49,520 nucleotides of DNA, taken from contig JAMPCO010000006.1 in assembly GCA_023666145.1 (NCBI GenBank), forward strand, positions 1 through 49,520, given 5' to 3'. Made by a program: the position numbers and the translations under genes. The stretch is from Prevotella sp. (GTDB taxonomy: Bacteria; Bacillota; Clostridia; Christensenellales; UBA1242). The notes under the pieces were generated by a model, which was not told the origin of the DNA, ran no database searches, and worked only from the letters and a program-made list of their open reading frames with translations. Below are positions 25,757 through 34,291 of the stretch, one piece after another; position 1 is the stretch's first letter; each line of letters opens with the position of its first letter.

Positions 25757-28700
25757 GATTTTTTGCGGAAGCGGGTTTGTTTGGCTTTGAATTCGTTCAT
25801 GTCGCCAGTCGGAGCCGGTGAGTCAATAATTTTTTCCCCGTTTTTCGGATCACGATGATAAAGTGTTGTATAACCGCATTTGACGGCATCCGCCATGATT
25901 CCCATGCCGTTTGACATATTGATTCCTTGGTTAATACAAGTAGCCATGGCAATCACCAGTGACGGGCCATTGTGTTCGGTGGCTTCTTTCAAAATTTTTA
26001 AGGTGTGTTCCATATTGGCACCCATGGCAATTTGTGCGACATACACGTGTGGATATTGCATCATCATAGCACCCAAATCTTTTTTGTCCGTTGGCTTACC
26101 ACCTGCGGCGAATTTAGCAATCGCGCCTTTCGGAGTGGCTTTGCTGGCTTGTCCGCCAGTGTTGGAGTAAACTTCGGTATCAAGCACCAAAAGGTTAATG
26201 TTTTCTTGTGAAGCCAGCACATGGTCAAGTCCGCCAAACCCAATATCATATGCCCAACCATCACCGCCAATGACCCATACGATTTTGTCGGTTGCGCCTT
26301 GGATGTTCAAGGCTTTGCGCAATCCAAAACCAAATTCAGCATTATCTTCAAATAAACTGTTGGCCCAAGCAGGACCATGTCCTTGAGAATTCTTGGCATA
26401 AGGACAAGTGGGGGAACTGCCACCATAAATTGATGAACAACCCGTAGCGTTGGCTATGACCAATTTGTCACCATAAAGTTGGGTTAACAATTTAATGTAC
26501 GGTGTTTCACCACAACCAGCACAAGCACCAGAAAATTCAAATAAAGGACGGTTAAATTGTGCTAATTTGACATTGGTCGGCGTCATCGGTGTTTCGGGTA
26601 AGGTTAACGAATATTTGTAGTTCTCATCTTCTTGCACCTGGTCAAATGGTTCCATGACTAACGCTTTGTTGCGGGCGGGGCAAACATTGGCACAAGAACC
26701 GCAACCTGTACAGTCATGGGGCGAAACCTGAATGCGGTATTGATATCCATCGTAACCTGGCACACCTAACGCTTTGATGGTTTGGAAATCGTTTGGTGGT
26801 GTTTGATTGGTTAAAACTGGGCGAATGGTCGCGTGTGGACAGACCATTGCACAGCGGTTGCATTGGATGCAATTTTCGGGAATCCACCGGGGCAGGCTGG
26901 TCGCGATATCGCGTTTCTCGTATTGTGTTGTGGCGGTGGGGGCGCTGCCATCGGGTGTGAACGCCGAAACAGGGAGCGTGTCGCCTGCCAAACTATTGAT
27001 AGTTTCAATCATCGTCATTTTTTTGTTGGCGTTTTTTTCGATGCTGACGGTTAGAGTGTTGACATCAATTTTTTGCAACGCGGTATCCGCACTGTCGACG
27101 GCACGGTAATTCATTTCCACGACCGTGGGACCTTTTTTACCATAACTTTTTTCAATCGCGGCTTTCAATAATGACTTGATTTTTTGGTAATCAATCAAAT
27201 TGACTAACTTGAAAAATGCAGTTTGCATAATGGTATTGATTCGCACACCGAGCCCTAAATCATTGGCAATCTTGTAAGCATTGATAATGTAGAAATTGAT
27301 TTTATGGTTGCGTAGCGTGCGTTTCACGTCGTTTGGTAAAATGCGATTCAAATCTGCGGCGGGGTAAGTGGTGTTCAATAAGAACGTTCCGCCGTCGGTG
27401 ATTCCCGTCAGCATATCAAATTTTGTAAGAAATGTTTGATTGTGGCACGCGACAAAATCGGGGTGTGTGACCAAGTATGGCGCATGAATTGGTGTTTGAT
27501 TAAACCGCAGATGTGAAATCGTGGTGCCACCGCTTTTTTTACTGTCATATACAAAGTAGGCTTGACTATACAGGTCAGTATGATCACCAATAATGGCACA
27601 ACTGTTTTTGTTGGCACCAACCGTACCGTCGCTACCGAGTCCGTAAAAACGGCAACCGCCTTGGGAATGTAAATCCGGGCGTGGTACGACATCCAAAGAT
27701 GTATGGGTTACATCATCATTGATGCCAATCGTAAAGTGGTTCTTGGGTTGTGCAGCGGTAGCATTGGCATAAATGGCCGCTACCATATCGGGGGTGAATT
27801 CTTTACTTGATAACCCATAGCGACCAGCCAAAATCGTTTTATCACGTACGACTGCCGCAACGTCCATATAAAGTGGGTCACCAACCGCGCCATTTTCTTT
27901 GGTACGATCCAAAACGGTGATGGTTTGGGCGGTTTTCGGCAGTGCGTTTATGAGGTGTTCGCTCGAGAAAGGGCGATAAAGACGTACTTTGATTAAGCCG
28001 TATTTACCATTTAATTTGGGCAATGTTTCCGCGATCGTTTCGCAAGCCGATCCCATGGCAACAATGACGTGTTCCGCATTTGGGTCGCCAACGTAATCAA
28101 ATAAGTGATATGTGCGTCCTGTTAATTTTGCAAATTTTTGCAAGTATTTTTCTACGATGCTTGGCACCGCATTGATGTAGAGGTTAGCGGCTTCACGGTG
28201 TTGGAAAAAGGTATCTGAATTTTCCGCGGTGCCGTACATTTTGGGATGTTCAGGGTTCAGCGCACGGGAACGAAATTTATCGAGTGCATCGCGGTTCAAA
28301 AGTTTTTCGGCTATCCCCGCAGACGGAACTTGAATTTTATTAAATTCGTGGCTGGTGCGGAAACCGTCAAAAAAGTGCATAAATGGATAACTGGCTTCAA
28401 TGGCAGCCAAATGCGCAATAAGTGATAAGTCAGCATTTTCTTGTACAGAATTGGATGCCAACATTGCAATTCCTGTACTGCGGCAGGCGTAAATGTCACT
28501 GTGGTCGCCAAAGATTGAAAGTGCTTGCATCGCTACTGTGCGCGCGGCAACGTGTACCACGGCAGGCAGTAATTCACCAACAATTTTGTAAAGATTAGGA
28601 ATCATCAGCAGGAGACCTTGGCTGGCAGTAAAGGTTGTACCTAACGTCCCGCCTAACATTAAGCCATGCAACGTACCGGCGGCGCCCGCTTCGCTTTGCA

Positions 28701-28893
28701 TTTCAATGACATCGGGAATTTTGCCAAAGATGTTAGTACGACCTTTGTTCGCCCATTGGTCGCAGTATTCCGCCATATCGGAACTGGGAGTTATCGGGTA
28801 AATTGATGCGGCTTCGGTGAGTAAATAGGCGGTACGTGCCGCGGCTTCATTGCCAGAAATGGTTTCAAATGGTTGGTTTTGTTTTGCATCCAT
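25753..28893 (-). CDS. nifJ: Pyruvate:ferredoxin (flavodoxin) oxidoreductase
   Basis: 1046 residues. It oxidises pyruvate to acetyl-CoA and CO2 and reduces ferredoxin. Domains in order: pyruvate-binding AIYPITPSS-type domain, CoA-binding transketolase C-like domain, the gamma part with NTT repeats, two [4Fe-4S] motifs starting near C675 (CIQCNRCAMVCP) and near 727 (CTGCGSCANVCP), and the TPP domain with CAGCGETPY, GDGWAYDIG and DTEVYSNTGGQ. The cluster-ligand Cys in ATCINQG is present. The C-terminus ends soon after the TPP domain, about 120 residues shorter than the usual 1170. Promoter TTGTCC-17-TAAACT ends 6 nt before ATG. Confidence 0.96.
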   Translation of the reverse strand: MDAKQNQPFETISGNEAAARTAYLLTEAASIYPITPSSDMAEYCDQWANKGRTNIFGKIPDVIEMQSEAGAAGTLHGLMLGGTLGTTFTASQGLLLMIPNLYKIVGELLPAVVHVAARTVAMQALSIFGDHSDIYACRSTGIAMLASNSVQENADLSLIAHLAAIEASYPFMHFFDGFRTSHEFNKIQVPSAGIAEKLLNRDALDKFRSRALNPEHPKMYGTAENSDTFFQHREAANLYINAVPSIVEKYLQKFAKLTGRTYHLFDYVGDPNAEHVIVAMGSACETIAETLPKLNGKYGLIKVRLYRPFSSEHLINALPKTAQTITVLDRTKENGAVGDPLYMDVAAVVRDKTILAGRYGLSSKEFTPDMVAAIYANATAAQPKNHFTIGINDDVTHTSLDVVPRPDLHSQGGCRFYGLGSDGTVGANKNSCAIIGDHTDLYSQAYFVYDSKKSGGTTISHLRFNQTPIHAPYLVTHPDFVACHNQTFLTKFDMLTGITDGGTFLLNTTYPAADLNRILPNDVKRTLRNHKINFYIINAYKIANDLGLGVRINTIMQTAFFKLVNLIDYQKIKSLLKAAIEKSYGKKGPTVVEMNYRAVDSADTALQKIDVNTLTVSIEKNANKKMTMIETINSLAGDTLPVSAFTPDGSAPTATTQYEKRDIATSLPRWIPENCIQCNRCAMVCPHATIRPVLTNQTPPNDFQTIKALGVPGYDGYQYRIQVSPHDCTGCGSCANVCPARNKALVMEPFDQVQEDENYKYSLTLPETPMTPTNVKLAQFNRPLFEFSGACAGCGETPYIKLLTQLYGDKLVIANATGCSSIYGGSSPTCPYAKNSQGHGPAWANSLFEDNAEFGFGLRKALNIQGATDKIVWVIGGDGWAYDIGFGGLDHVLASQENINLLVLDTEVYSNTGGQASKATPKGAIAKFAAGGKPTDKKDLGAMMMQYPHVYVAQIAMGANMEHTLKILKEATEHNGPSLVIAMATCINQGINMSNGMGIMADAVKCGYTTLYHRDPKNGEKIIDSPAPTGDMNEFKAKQTRFRKKS

Positions 28894-28899
28894 GTTGCC

Positions 28900-28928
28900 A
28901 GTTTAGCACGGTTCAGGCGTTTGGACAA
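28900..28928 (-). promoter_or_regulatory. nifJ promoter, apparently leaderless
   Basis: On the minus strand TTGTCC (28928-28923), 17-bp spacer, TAAACT (28905-28900), then 6 nt to ATG 28893. No Shine-Dalgarno. Confidence 0.65.
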
Positions 28929-28945
28929 AAGATTCTCCGTGGATT

Positions 28946-28975
28946 TTGACGACAAATTTTGTCGCTTTGCATATA
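28946..28975 (+). promoter_or_regulatory. ddl promoter with an internal palindrome
   Basis: TTGACG (28946-28951), 18-bp spacer, CATATA (28970-28975), 7 nt before ATG 28983. The inverted repeat CGACAAA-T-TTTGTCG (28950-28964) covers the -35 edge and spacer and could be an operator. Confidence 0.45.
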
Positions 28976-28982
28976 TCTAATT

Positions 28983-30026
28983 ATGTTAAAAATTGGAGTG
29001 ATTTACGGCGGAAAAAGTACCGAACACGACGTGTCAATCTTAACAGGATTGCATTTAGTCAAACATCTGACCGATGCTTATCAGGTAGTGTTAATTTATC
29101 TCACACGTGACAATCGTGCGGTGGTCGGCAGTCGGAAAATTGACGATTACATCACGGGCAAAGCGGCTAAGGCAAAAGCATTCCGTCGCTGGCGTCAATT
29201 GGCGTGTGTGGTTAATTGTTGTCATGGAGGAATGGGAGAAGATGGGACTTTGGCGGCGACTTTACAGATGTATCATCTGCCAGTAACCAGTTGTGATGCG
29301 GTGGCAGGGTGGTTGCAACAAAGCAAAATTGCTACACGCCAAATTTTAACGGCCGCTGGTTTTTTGCAACCACGTTTTCAAGTCGTTACTTCCACCGATA
29401 TTTCACAAATAAACTTACCATTGCCATTGGTAGTTAAGCCCGACTTACAAGGTAGTTCAATTGGTATTACGGTTGCGCGCACACAGGAGGAATTAAGTAT
29501 CGCGGTCGACACGGCTTTACGTTTAGGCAACCGTGTGATTGTGGAAGAACTGATTGCTAATATGCGCGAAGTAAACGTTGCGGTCATGCGCGAGCGGGGA
29601 AACGTAATTACATCAGCCTTAGAAGTCGTGGGCAGCGAAAAGTTTTTTTCCTTTGACGAAAAATATTTTAATACCGACAGTGGTTTTGTAAAGAAAAGTG
29701 GTAAAACACCTGATGATGAATTTTTAGCCAAAATTGAGCCGCAAATTAAAAAGTTAGCGCAACAAGCATATCAGTTGTTTGGTTCGTGTGGAGTGGTGCG
29801 TGTAGATTTTATGGTGCAGGGTGAAAGAATCATCTTAAACGAAATCAATACTGTGCCTGGGTTCATGGCTTACCATTTATGGTTGAAAGCGCAAATCCCG
29901 TACGGTGTTGTGATTGATAATTTAATTCAGGATGCTTTAACACGACACAAACAGAAACAGCACTATGTAACGCAATTTGACAGTGATATTTTGACAAAAA
30001 ACCGACAATTAGTGGTTGAAATTTAA
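28983..30026 (+). CDS. ddl: D-alanine--D-alanine ligase
   Basis: 347 residues. An ATP-grasp enzyme joining two D-alanines for peptidoglycan. Motifs: VIYGGKSTEHDVSILTG (N-terminal), CCHGGMGEDGTLA, LVVKPDLQGSSIGI, the loop EKYFNTDSGF and the Mg-binding LNEINTVPGFM. ATG 28983 is used since the family starts at KIGVIYGG; it sits 7 nt after a -10 box. The C-terminus has a 20-residue basic extension. First of a cell-wall group with murG, with a glycosidase between. Confidence 0.93.
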   Translation: MLKIGVIYGGKSTEHDVSILTGLHLVKHLTDAYQVVLIYLTRDNRAVVGSRKIDDYITGKAAKAKAFRRWRQLACVVNCCHGGMGEDGTLAATLQMYHLPVTSCDAVAGWLQQSKIATRQILTAAGFLQPRFQVVTSTDISQINLPLPLVVKPDLQGSSIGITVARTQEELSIAVDTALRLGNRVIVEELIANMREVNVAVMRERGNVITSALEVVGSEKFFSFDEKYFNTDSGFVKKSGKTPDDEFLAKIEPQIKKLAQQAYQLFGSCGVVRVDFMVQGERIILNEINTVPGFMAYHLWLKAQIPYGVVIDNLIQDALTRHKQKQHYVTQFDSDILTKNRQLVVEI

Positions 30027-30044
30027 TCTGCTCTATGGTATAAT
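30016..30044 (+). promoter_or_regulatory. Promoter of the GH95-like gene
   Basis: TTGAAA (30016-30021), 17-bp spacer, TATAAT (30039-30044) at the end of ddl. ATG 30056 follows after 11 nt, giving a leader of only about 5 nt and no Shine-Dalgarno. Confidence 0.65.
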
Positions 30045-30055
30045 TTTTATGTATT

Positions 30056-32443
30056 ATGAGCAAATACGACAGTACCATTTTATTCAATAAAACACCAGCG
30101 GCTTTTATGGAAAATGCCTTTTTAGATGGCAGTATCCTTGGCAACGGGCGGGTTGGTGTCGCAATCTTGGGGGCAATCTCCAATGAGCAAATTTTGATTA
30201 ACCATCAAAGCCTGGTTCATCATGGTAAAAATGGTGTCTTGCAAGACGTCAGTGATGATTTCACCACTCTACGTAAGAAATTTGCGGATGGTAAGATTTT
30301 GGAAGTTGAACAAATCTTGGAAAAATCTTTCATGAAAAAAAATTGCCGTCTGGCACCAGCACAACCCAAACCAATGGTCAAAGTCAAATTAGACTTTTAT
30401 AACCCAGGTGTGATTACCAATTATGAACGTTTGACCGATATGAAAAATGGCGAATTAGCAGTCAGTTTCTTGGCCGATGAAAAAGAACAAACTGTCCGCC
30501 GGCTTTCAATCGCGAAAGCGACCGACGTCATTGCTTACCATGCTACTAAATCGAACGGCAAACTGCGTGTGTCGATTCAATTACAACCTTGCGATTTGGA
30601 CAGTAAATTTAACATGGTCAAGTACGAAAATGGGTACTTTTATTTCAGTTCACGTAGTGAAAATGGTCGTGATTATGGTTTAGTCTTACGTTTGATTATT
30701 GCTGGTGGTAACGTGCAGGTAGCGAACAACGTGGTCACATTGAAAGACGTCAATGAATTAACGATTTTAGCAAAACCGTTTGTCAACGCGGATGCCAGTA
30801 CCGAATTTAACAAAATTAAAATGGAATTGTCGTTAATTAAAGACAATTACAATAAATTGGCCACCCGTAACGCAGCGCCGTTCAAGAAAGCCTTTGATGA
30901 AACTGACCTCGAATTAAACACAGCGAAGACCGAAGCCGATTTGAAAGAACTGATTGATAAAACTGGCAACAATGAATTGACGTCTGAATTATTAGAACGG
31001 ATGTGGAACTTTGCCAAATATTTATGTCTTTGTTTAGACGGAACATTATTGACACCAGCCGGATTGTGGTGTGCGGATAATCTATGCGATCATGGTGTGG
31101 CGGCGTTGGACGGTAGTGCCCAATTATTGTATTCGGGCGTGATTAAGTCAATTACGCCTGATGCTTTGTTACGCTATTTAGATTTCTTAATGAGTTATGA
31201 ATCAGATTTGAAAAAAAATGCGGCGCGTGTTTATGGTATGCGTGGGTATTTTGTACCGCGTATAACTGCCATGGACTCGGCGACCTTTGGTAGTGTCGAT
31301 TCGGCAACATTACATTTTATCGCTTCGTCGGCTTTGGCTGCCAATTTGTTCTATGAATATTATTTGGTAACGGGTGATGAAAAAACTTTGCGCAGTAAAA
31401 TTTTCCCGTTTATGCGGAATGTGTTTGAATTCTATTCTGATTTCTTAAAATTGGATGCATCGGGTAAATACGTTACCATTCCCAGTTACAGTCCGAATGC
31501 AACGCCAGGAAACTTGGTGGCAGGACGTCCGTTAGTTAATTTTGCGATGGCTTCATCTTCAACCATCGATTTCTTGGCATTGCAAACATTGTTGAATAAC
31601 TTAATCAATGCGGCTACTTTATTAAAGACCGCTAAAGACGATGTCGCAGTTTGGCAAGATATGTTGACCAAAATCCCAACTTTAACGGTTAATGGCGACG
31701 GTTGCTTGAAAGAATATACTAATTCAGTATTTGTTGATAAAATTGAAAATGCGGGCGTGATGCACGGCTATGGATTGTACCCGTTGAAAAATTTTATGAC
31801 ACTTGACCCACAAATTCTTTATCGACCCTATGTAGTGCAGGGGGCAAATCCCGAAGTCGAAATTGCTGCCAGTGTTGCCAGTGGCAATGCCGTCAAAATG
31901 CGGGTGCGCAACGCTGCATCTTATCAACCGACCAGTAACTTGGTCATGGCGGCGTGCCAATTGGCTTATGCGGGTGATGTTACCGCAGTAAAAAATTTGT
32001 TAGTCAAAATTGTCAACAGTTCGGCAACACCGTCAGGGTTGTTCTTATCGAATGATTGGCGTGGTTCAGGTATGACAACCAATGACAAACCAAATTTAGA
32101 TGTGGCCGTTTCATTAGGTGTTGCGACGGCAATTACTGATTGTGTTTTACAAAGTGCTCACTCAGTTTTGAAAGTTTTGCCAATTTTGATTGACCCGTTA
32201 ACTGTGGGTAGTGTGAAAAATTTAGCCACCGATTTTGCGGCCAAAGTTTCAATGTATTGGGACGCAAATAAAGGTAAAATTAACTTGAAAATTTTACCGA
32301 CCAAAAATGCTACCATTAAAATCATTTTCAATGATGCGTTCCGTAAATTGCGCAATAAAGATTTATCCTGGGACAAAAACATTAACGGTATTGCCGCAGT
32401 TCATTTGACAGCGGGAAAAGTTTGTTCAATAGATTTAGGCTAA
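30056..32443 (+). CDS. GH95-like glycoside hydrolase, cytoplasmic
   Basis: 795 residues without a signal peptide. The N-terminal domain contains DGSILGNGRVGVAILGAI, matching the LPIGNGRLGAMVFG segment of family 95 alpha-fucosidases/galactosidases. The central (alpha/alpha)6-type part includes VYGMRGYFVPR, IPSYSPNATPG and GCLKEYTN, then YGLYPLKNF. Where family 95 has the catalytic asparagine pair (NxN followed by MNYW), this protein reads ALDGSAQLLY, so catalysis or substrate may differ. It lies between ddl and murG, hinting at a cell-wall-related or salvage role, which is inference. Confidence 0.65.
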   Translation: MSKYDSTILFNKTPAAFMENAFLDGSILGNGRVGVAILGAISNEQILINHQSLVHHGKNGVLQDVSDDFTTLRKKFADGKILEVEQILEKSFMKKNCRLAPAQPKPMVKVKLDFYNPGVITNYERLTDMKNGELAVSFLADEKEQTVRRLSIAKATDVIAYHATKSNGKLRVSIQLQPCDLDSKFNMVKYENGYFYFSSRSENGRDYGLVLRLIIAGGNVQVANNVVTLKDVNELTILAKPFVNADASTEFNKIKMELSLIKDNYNKLATRNAAPFKKAFDETDLELNTAKTEADLKELIDKTGNNELTSELLERMWNFAKYLCLCLDGTLLTPAGLWCADNLCDHGVAALDGSAQLLYSGVIKSITPDALLRYLDFLMSYESDLKKNAARVYGMRGYFVPRITAMDSATFGSVDSATLHFIASSALAANLFYEYYLVTGDEKTLRSKIFPFMRNVFEFYSDFLKLDASGKYVTIPSYSPNATPGNLVAGRPLVNFAMASSSTIDFLALQTLLNNLINAATLLKTAKDDVAVWQDMLTKIPTLTVNGDGCLKEYTNSVFVDKIENAGVMHGYGLYPLKNFMTLDPQILYRPYVVQGANPEVEIAASVASGNAVKMRVRNAASYQPTSNLVMAACQLAYAGDVTAVKNLLVKIVNSSATPSGLFLSNDWRGSGMTTNDKPNLDVAVSLGVATAITDCVLQSAHSVLKVLPILIDPLTVGSVKNLATDFAAKVSMYWDANKGKINLKILPTKNATIKIIFNDAFRKLRNKDLSWDKNINGIAAVHLTAGKVCSIDLG

Positions 32444-32462
32444 ATCACATATAAATAATGAT

Positions 32463-33491
32463 ATGCGAACCATTGTATTAACTGGCGGTGGCACAGCCGG
32501 TCATGTTTTACCGCAAATGGCTTTGTTGCCGTATTTAAGGCCATATTTCGACCAAATTGTTTACCTTGGTGGTGAGGGAGTTGAGAAGTCGATTGCAAAA
32601 GAAAATGGGTTGCCTTATTATGAGATTACGACAGTCAAGTTACGTCGCACTTTGACGTTAAAGAATTTGCTGATTCCGTTTAAGTTAATGAAGGGGATTC
32701 GCGAAGCAAAAAAAATTTTACGCCAATTACAACCATCGGTCGTCTTTTCCAAGGGTGGTTTTGTCGCTTTGCCCGTGGTTTACGCGGCGGCCAGTTTGGG
32801 CATTAAAATCGTAGCACACGAAAGCGATATGTCGTTAGGATTAGCAAACCGTTTATCCGCAAAGAAATGCCAAACTTTGTGTACGACTTTCCCTTTAGAT
32901 CAAACCAAGTATCCGCAAATGGTGCAAACGGGGGCGATTATCCGTAACAGTATTTATCACGGAGACCCCAAGCAAATTAAGATACCAAACAACGGAAAAC
33001 CCAATTTATTAGTCATCGGTGGCAGCCTAGGCGCAACCGCGATTAACCAGGCAGTCTGGTCAGCCCTGACACCTCTTTGTAACGATTGGAATGTGTTGCA
33101 TGTTACGGGCAAGGGAAAGACCAATCCAACCTACCGCCACGCACAGTATTTGCAAGTCGATTATTTAAACCAACCACAAGATGCGTTTGCGTGGGCGGAT
33201 GTAGTGTTGGCGCGCTCTGGTTCGGGAACGGTATCTGAATTATTGGCTTTGAAAAAACCTGCCGTATATTGTCCACTCCCCAAAACTGAAAGCCGTGGCG
33301 ACCAAATTCAAAATGCGGCGTATTTACAAAAATTAGGCGTGTGTGAAGTTTTGCCGCAAGCAGCATTGAACACAGAAAATTTAATTAAACTCCTAAATCA
33401 AGTTTACCGCGACCGACAACGGTACATTACTCAGTGTGCCAAACAAAATTGGATTGACGGGACAAGCAAAATTATAAATTATTTAAGATAA
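32463..33491 (+). CDS. murG: UDP-N-acetylglucosamine transferase MurG
   Basis: 342 residues, a peripheral inner-membrane GT28 enzyme that converts lipid I to lipid II. Motifs: LTGGGTAGHVLPQMAL, AHESDMSLGLANRL, LVIGGSLGATAINQ and RSGSGTVSELLALKKPAVYCPLP. TATAAA lies 7 nt before ATG 32463 and no Shine-Dalgarno is seen. Its end overlaps the convergent SSB gene by 20 nt. The usual dcw neighbours (ftsW, murD, murC) are absent. Confidence 0.95.
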   Translation: MRTIVLTGGGTAGHVLPQMALLPYLRPYFDQIVYLGGEGVEKSIAKENGLPYYEITTVKLRRTLTLKNLLIPFKLMKGIREAKKILRQLQPSVVFSKGGFVALPVVYAAASLGIKIVAHESDMSLGLANRLSAKKCQTLCTTFPLDQTKYPQMVQTGAIIRNSIYHGDPKQIKIPNNGKPNLLVIGGSLGATAINQAVWSALTPLCNDWNVLHVTGKGKTNPTYRHAQYLQVDYLNQPQDAFAWADVVLARSGSGTVSELLALKKPAVYCPLPKTESRGDQIQNAAYLQKLGVCEVLPQAALNTENLIKLLNQVYRDRQRYITQCAKQNWIDGTSKIINYLR

Positions 33492-34116
33492 AATTCGTAT
33501 CGCCGTTTTGTGCGTTGGCGTTTTCACAGTCCATTTGGTTAATAGAAATTTCGTAAGCGGTGCGCGTTTGCACGGTGCCGTCGTCTAAGCGTTTTTGATA
33601 TTCCCGGCTTTGTATGCGACCAGAAATATGAATTTGCTCGCCAACCATGATGTTTTTTGCAAAACGGGCGTTGCGTCCCCAAGCGATGGCGGGCAAGTAA
33701 TCGCTTTTATTTACACTACGGTTGCAAGCAATCAACAAATCCGCAATTTCACGGTTAAACGGGGTTGTGCGGTAAACTGGCATTTTGCAAATGTAACCTG
33801 ACAATTCAATGATGTTTGGGTTGGTTGTGTCAATATCGTCGGTAATTTCTTGCACAAAAACCGTTAACATTAAGCGACTGCGGTTATTTTCAATTTTGTT
33901 ATAACTGCGAAATTCTCCCAGCAATGCTAAATTGTCGCCCAATTTAACATTGTACTGTTCGACCAAATCGCGATGGATGGTCAACGGAATCGTGTCGACA
34001 ATACTGGACAAGCGCCGCACTGAGATTTGCAGATTGTAATAATCGCTCCCGTAATAATCGTCGCATGGTGTCGGATTACTAACCACCAATCCATAAAGAT
34101 AAACTTTGTTTTCCAT
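33472..34116 (-). CDS. Two-OB-fold single-stranded DNA-binding protein
   Basis: 214 residues. The first OB-like domain is about 1-95 (NKVYLYGLVVS, GDNLALLGEFRSYN). The second, about 100-195, is SSB-like with ELSGYICKMPVYRTTPFNRE, AIAWGRNARFAKNI and HISGRIQSREYQKR. This tandem arrangement is known among Clostridia and is distinct from the canonical single-OB SSB with an acidic tail; no acidic DDDIPF-type tail is present. AGGAG lies about 11 nt before the ATG. Divergent from comM. Confidence 0.8.
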   Translation of the reverse strand: MENKVYLYGLVVSNPTPCDDYYGSDYYNLQISVRRLSSIVDTIPLTIHRDLVEQYNVKLGDNLALLGEFRSYNKIENNRSRLMLTVFVQEITDDIDTTNPNIIELSGYICKMPVYRTTPFNREIADLLIACNRSVNKSDYLPAIAWGRNARFAKNIMVGEQIHISGRIQSREYQKRLDDGTVQTRTAYEISINQMDCENANAQNGDTNFILNNL

Positions 34117-34163
34117 AATTTGTTTTTCTCCTTTTATTTATGGTTATGACTTCAATCATATTG

Positions 34164-34227
34164 GAGATTTTCCAATTCGACAATTACGAATAAAGTCGAA
34201 ATTTGCGGTATATGTCGAAATCTAGCG
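34164..34227. promoter_or_regulatory. Repeated GTCGAA elements between ssb and comM
   Basis: GTCGAAATTTGCG (34195-34207) and GTCGAAATCTAGCG (34214-34227) are near-direct repeats 19 bp apart. An inverted TTCGACAATTACG begins near 34177. They may bind a regulator of the divergent SSB gene, comM, or both. Confidence 0.4.
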
Positions 34228-34291
34228 TAATTTAGCACATAAAATTTATTTCGGTTTACTTTACTGCCACTTTGTTGTAATTTTCTATTAA

